Source: Chitinophagaceae bacterium (lineage in GTDB: Bacteria; Bacteroidota; Bacteroidia; Chitinophagales; Chitinophagaceae). Taken from it: a stretch of 64,000 nt of DNA. Location of the stretch: positions 186,001 to 250,000 of the forward strand of contig JADKJX010000007.1 in the NCBI GenBank assembly GCA_016720775.1, given 5' to 3'. The position numbers and the translations under genes are program-made. Each line of letters opens with the position of its first letter. Position 1 is the stretch's first letter. Of this stretch, positions 61,294 through 64,000 are shown one piece after another. The notes under the pieces are model-generated. The model saw only the letters and a program-made list of their open reading frames with translations. It had not been told where the DNA came from and ran no database searches.

Positions 61294-62484
61294 TTAAATT
61301 TCAAAAAACGCCACATTTCCTCCAACCCATTCCTTATTCTTATTATAGCGTGTGCCGATCATCTTTCCTTTGCTTAATCTGGCCAGGTTGTGCACGCCCT
61401 TTGGCCTTGCCCATCCTTTTTTCCAAAAGTAGAACAGCCGTATCTCTGCCTTGGCAGGTTCATCGGGCGTTTCGATAACGTCGGCGTATTTAACCTTCCG
61501 CTGCAATATCCAGTTCTCCGGGTCTTTTACATTTTCAATATCCTGCGGCGTTACATCAATCACCACACCCATGCCGGCAAAAGAGAACAGCGGTTTCAAC
61601 ACATAATTCTCCAGGTCGGCAGGCATTTGTTTTAACTCACTTAAAAAATAAGTATGCGGTACGTATTGGTTGCGGATAAAAGGCAACGTGAATTTACTGA
61701 TGCGGTAGAACCAGTTGGGATGCGGCACCCATTCCACATCATAATCTTTGGTAAGATCAACCACATCATCCAGGCCTTCCTGTTTTTGCAGGTCGTCAAA
61801 GATCAGGCGGTTGTAAATTCTTTTGATGGGAGTCTTCACGCCGTTGTTGTCATAAAACAATTTATTTCCTTCGGCGATCAGTTTGGTTAAGCAAACGGTG
61901 TTGATGCCGAGCAGCTGCTGTGTGCAATAAAAATCAATCCTTGTTTTCTGCTGCTCAGGAAAAATTTCCAGCAGCACTACGTTTTCCGGATCCATGTCGC
62001 CAACAATTATTTCTTTCAGCAAGGCCACATAAGTTTCTTTTGTATAGCCATTCAGGTACGGTGAATAGGTAGCAGGCAGGTTTGCATATTCTGCTGTTAG
62101 TTCAGAATGAAATGCCTGGAAGGCATACAGGGTAGGGAAACCCTGCATTTCTATCAGTTGGGGTTCCAGTTCTCCTTTTTCGTTTTCACAAATCCCAAAA
62201 TCAAACACCATGAATTCCGCATGACTGTTCTCATTAGGTACTTTTACATTGGCAGGAATGCCCCGGTCGGTGAGCGACCCAAACAAGGGATCGGTGATCA
62301 CATCAATGATGTCTTCGCAGGCACCCAGCATTTTATCTTTAAAATCCTTTGGCACAAATACGGGTGTTTCTGCATTTCGGAAATCGAGGCTGCCCGGATG
62401 AAGCGCTTCAACCTTTGCCATATAAGCATCGTATTTTTCTTTAGAAAAAGCAGCATTGAATTTTTCTCTTAGTTCTTTTACCAT
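61294..62484 (-). CDS. ATP-grasp-like ligase family protein, substrate unknown
   Basis: A 396-residue cytoplasmic protein. The C-terminal third has ATP-grasp marks: NYVLKPLFSFAGMGVVIDV (nucleotide-binding Lys and Gly loop), WILQRKVKYADV, and AEIRLFYFWKKG. The N-terminal part (HAEFMVFDFGICENEKGELEPQLIEMQ, given by its ends HAEFMVF and QLIEMQ) resembles the substrate domain of glutathionylspermidine synthase-like enzymes. It lies next to a glutamine amidotransferase and a PGM1-like ligase, so it may make an amide-bonded metabolite. No exact family is named. Confidence 0.6.
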   Translation of the reverse strand: MVKELREKFNAAFSKEKYDAYMAKVEALHPGSLDFRNAETPVFVPKDFKDKMLGACEDIIDVITDPLFGSLTDRGIPANVKVPNENSHAEFMVFDFGICENEKGELEPQLIEMQGFPTLYAFQAFHSELTAEYANLPATYSPYLNGYTKETYVALLKEIIVGDMDPENVVLLEIFPEQQKTRIDFYCTQQLLGINTVCLTKLIAEGNKLFYDNNGVKTPIKRIYNRLIFDDLQKQEGLDDVVDLTKDYDVEWVPHPNWFYRISKFTLPFIRNQYVPHTYFLSELKQMPADLENYVLKPLFSFAGMGVVIDVTPQDIENVKDPENWILQRKVKYADVIETPDEPAKAEIRLFYFWKKGWARPKGVHNLARLSKGKMIGTRYNKNKEWVGGNVAFFEI

Positions 62485-62554
62485 GTTAAATAAAACGTTT
62501 GGTTATTCTTATTGTTCTACTAAAAATAATCATAAAAATTCATTTAACTCCTGC

Positions 62555-62680
62555 TTTTGTCATGCTGAGTCGTGAGTGAAGTCGAATGGACAAAGCATCG
62601 CAGCAAGATATAAATTTATCTGCCAAGGATGAAATGCTTCCCGAAATGATCGGGACAGGTCGTTCCTCAGCTTGACAAAA
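62555..62680. repeat. 126-bp MITE-like element with 15-bp terminal inverted repeats
   Basis: Ends TTTTGTCATGCTGAG and CTCAGCTTGACAAAA match as inverted repeats at 14 of 15 positions. The interior holds TTCCCGAAATGATCGGGACAG, given here as a hairpin CCCGA/TCGGG, shared with the copy at 29725. No coding capacity. No clear target duplication was found at the ends. Confidence 0.7.
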
Positions 62681-62713
62681 ATTCGTGTAATTCGGTTAAT
62701 TAATGGCTATACC

Positions 62714-63553
62714 TCAACAGGCTGCAAGGCTTCCACCGCAGTGAATAAAAAATTGGGGAGGATGTGTGCGTAGGTCCACATGATCTTTTCGGGGTCGTTC
62801 AGGTGGTTGATCATCGACTGCCATTTTTTCCATGCCGTAATTTTCAATCACGGTCTTTTTCTTTTCTTCTGTCTGCAAATGCAGGCTCATACCAATGGCA
62901 TCGGCTTCGGGATGAAACTGGGTGCCGATCATGTAATCATTGAAGCGGATGGCCATTACGGCTCTCTCTAAAGGGATATGCGGCCTTTCTTTTTCGATGG
63001 CTAAAATGGAAGCGCCCATCTGCCGTAATTTGTTATGATTGGGCTCTACCACCTGGAAGTCGCGGCTGTCGACCGAATAAAACGGATCTTTTAGTCCATT
63101 GAAGATGAGTTCTCCTTTACCATCTGAAAGCAAGTGCATGGGAAAGATGCCAAAAGCAGTGCTCTTTCGTTTACTAACCCGGGCGATATTATAATGCCGG
63201 CAGGCTAATTGAAAAGAATGACAGATAAAAAAGACCTGTTTTTTTTGCACATGGGCCGGGTTAGCGTTCCAGGTTTCCACTTTATTCAGCCAGGCGAAAT
63301 AAACCTTTTCCCATTCGCTTCCCTCGCTTTCCAACGGGCTGCCCGGGCCGCCGCTGGAGATGTAAATATCATAACTGAGATCGGGTACCTGCTTTTCAAG
63401 CCGCACTTCAAATTCATCCCAGCTAAGGTCGAGATTATTGCTTTCACCAAACTGGTTGAGTATTTCCCGGAGGCAGCGCATTCCCTGGTTGGCAAACCCT
63501 TCATACATATCCAGAATAGCAACACGGATGGCCTTTTTTTCGGTCAGGTTCAT
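62714..63553 (-). CDS. Class I glutamine amidotransferase-like protein
   Basis: About 279 residues from ATG 63553 (MNLTEKKAIRVAILDMYEG); the open frame reaches 63646, but the extra residues look non-native. The GATase fold is clear: nucleophile Cys in VFFICHSFQLAC, His and Glu in GTQFHPEAD. The oxyanion region YISSGGPGSP is also typical. It would supply ammonia from glutamine or hydrolyse a gamma-glutamyl bond. The C-terminus has an extra segment. It diverges from the PGM1-like gene. Confidence 0.85.
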   Translation of the reverse strand: MNLTEKKAIRVAILDMYEGFANQGMRCLREILNQFGESNNLDLSWDEFEVRLEKQVPDLSYDIYISSGGPGSPLESEGSEWEKVYFAWLNKVETWNANPAHVQKKQVFFICHSFQLACRHYNIARVSKRKSTAFGIFPMHLLSDGKGELIFNGLKDPFYSVDSRDFQVVEPNHNKLRQMGASILAIEKERPHIPLERAVMAIRFNDYMIGTQFHPEADAIGMSLHLQTEEKKKTVIENYGMEKMAVDDQPPERPRKDHVDLRTHPPQFFIHCGGSLAAC

Positions 63554-63781
63554 ATACAAACATAACAATTTTTTAAATGAAGATATTTCATGCAACCAGT
63601 ACATTTTATTAACGCCCTGTGAATTAATCCGCCTATAAAAAAGCATTTATTTTAATAAGATGACATATTTCCTTTTTCCACATGACGAATCTCAGGGAAA
63701 ACAAACTGATTTTACAGCATCTTGTAGGAAGATAACATATCCGGGAAGATTTTATTTGATTTCTGCAACTCCTGCCAGCCG

Positions 63782-64000
63782 GTGCCAGGTTCGTTGGAAG
63801 AACTGCAGCAGTTTGAAAAGATACAGCAGGGTTTCGCTAACCAGTTTGAATTATTCTTCCCCGATAACCTTGCGCACAAATCCATTGTGGTCATTCCAAG
63901 TCTTACGCTCGACCGGGAAGTGCTTGAAAAAGTAGACGGCGCCCTTCATTACGAAGAAAGGTTGCTTTGCCTGCTGATGTTATTGCGCATGCCGCGTGCC
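63782..64000 (+). CDS. PGM1-like peptide ligase (pre-ATP-grasp domain), truncated by window end
   Basis: The open frame to the window end reads GSLEELQQFEKIQQGF, ELFFPDNLAHKSIVVIPSLT, LDREVLEKVDGALHYEERLL and CLLMLLRMPRA. This resembles the N-terminal pre-ATP-grasp region of PGM1-related peptide ligases. The start is unclear: the frame is open from 63728 (with FDFCNSCQPVPG just before), but has no ATG; GTG at 63782 is the best available start, or a frameshift separates an upstream ATG (63683). The ligase domain would follow outside the window. Confidence 0.55.
   Translation, partial: MPGSLEELQQFEKIQQGFANQFELFFPDNLAHKSIVVIPSLTLDREVLEKVDGALHYEERLLCLLMLLRMPRA

Overview
The window looks like a chromosomal segment of a Bacteroidota bacterium, most probably a member of the Chitinophagaceae. 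This rests on several signs. Starts lack a clear Shine-Dalgarno sequence, and GTG/TTG starts occur in aroC, lipB and both sigma genes. At least one promoter has the TTG-N19-TAnnTTTG form. There are families typical of the phylum: DUF6090, PorW/SprE-like TPR protein, HYC_CC_PP, bactofilin, Porin_10-like barrel, YitT, and DAHP synthase fused to chorismate mutase. No rRNA, tRNA, CRISPR array, transposase or phage gene was seen. All names come from reading motifs in the sequence; no database search was run.

Layout. 1-6.2 kb (minus): the 5' part of a giant sensor with repeated GAF-like modules, preceded by a FIST sensor, then a SnoaL-type lipoprotein, an HD hydrolase and a YitT membrane protein. 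6.3-20.7 kb (minus): a long co-directional accessory cluster with two TPR/membrane paralogues, a DmpA-type peptidase, two cupins, DUF1624 and DUF418 membrane proteins, an amidohydrolase, a beta-lactamase-fold hydrolase, four DUF6090 paralogues and the remnant of a fifth. 20.9-28.3 kb: small hypotheticals, rluD, lipB, a PLP enzyme, a nucleotidyltransferase, and an ECF sigma factor overlapping a membrane protein that joins an anti-sigma-like N-terminus to a trypsin-like protease. 28.4-34.8 kb (plus): a small lipoprotein, a possible attenuator, then tyrA, a GNAT gene, DAHP synthase/chorismate mutase, aroB, aroA and aroC. 34.8-47.8 kb: cell-envelope genes (VanX-like dipeptidase, L,D-transpeptidase, RlpA, OmpA, PBP1A, PorW/SprE-like, bactofilin, SprT-like, GNAT). 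47.9-52.9 kb: a second ECF sigma/anti-sigma/fasciclin group, sucC and purine nucleoside phosphorylase. 53-60 kb: a porin and a metal-handling cluster (HYC_CC_PP, HMA protein, TonB-dependent receptor with an N-terminal HMA-like domain, TlpA-like thioredoxin, outer-membrane transporter). 60-64 kb: a divergent group with an ATP-grasp-like protein, a class I glutamine amidotransferase and the start of a PGM1-like peptide ligase.

Three themes stand out. First, the sigma gene near 28 kb and the lipoprotein opposite it share a mirror-image pair of promoters (TTGGGTTAC, 16 bp, TATTAAT), which predicts an autoregulated ECF regulon. Second, dispersed short repeats (GGCTWAAGCC palindromes, GTTTGNR heptads, GTCATGCTGAG-ended elements, C/G-rich hairpins) lie between genes and also in frame inside aroA, aroC, lipB and a DUF6090 gene. 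Third, at least eight genes, including essential-type aroA, are each broken by a single-base change at or near a short base run. This points to assembly error more than decay, so frame-based conclusions here need care. No intergenic stretch exceeds about 300 bp.
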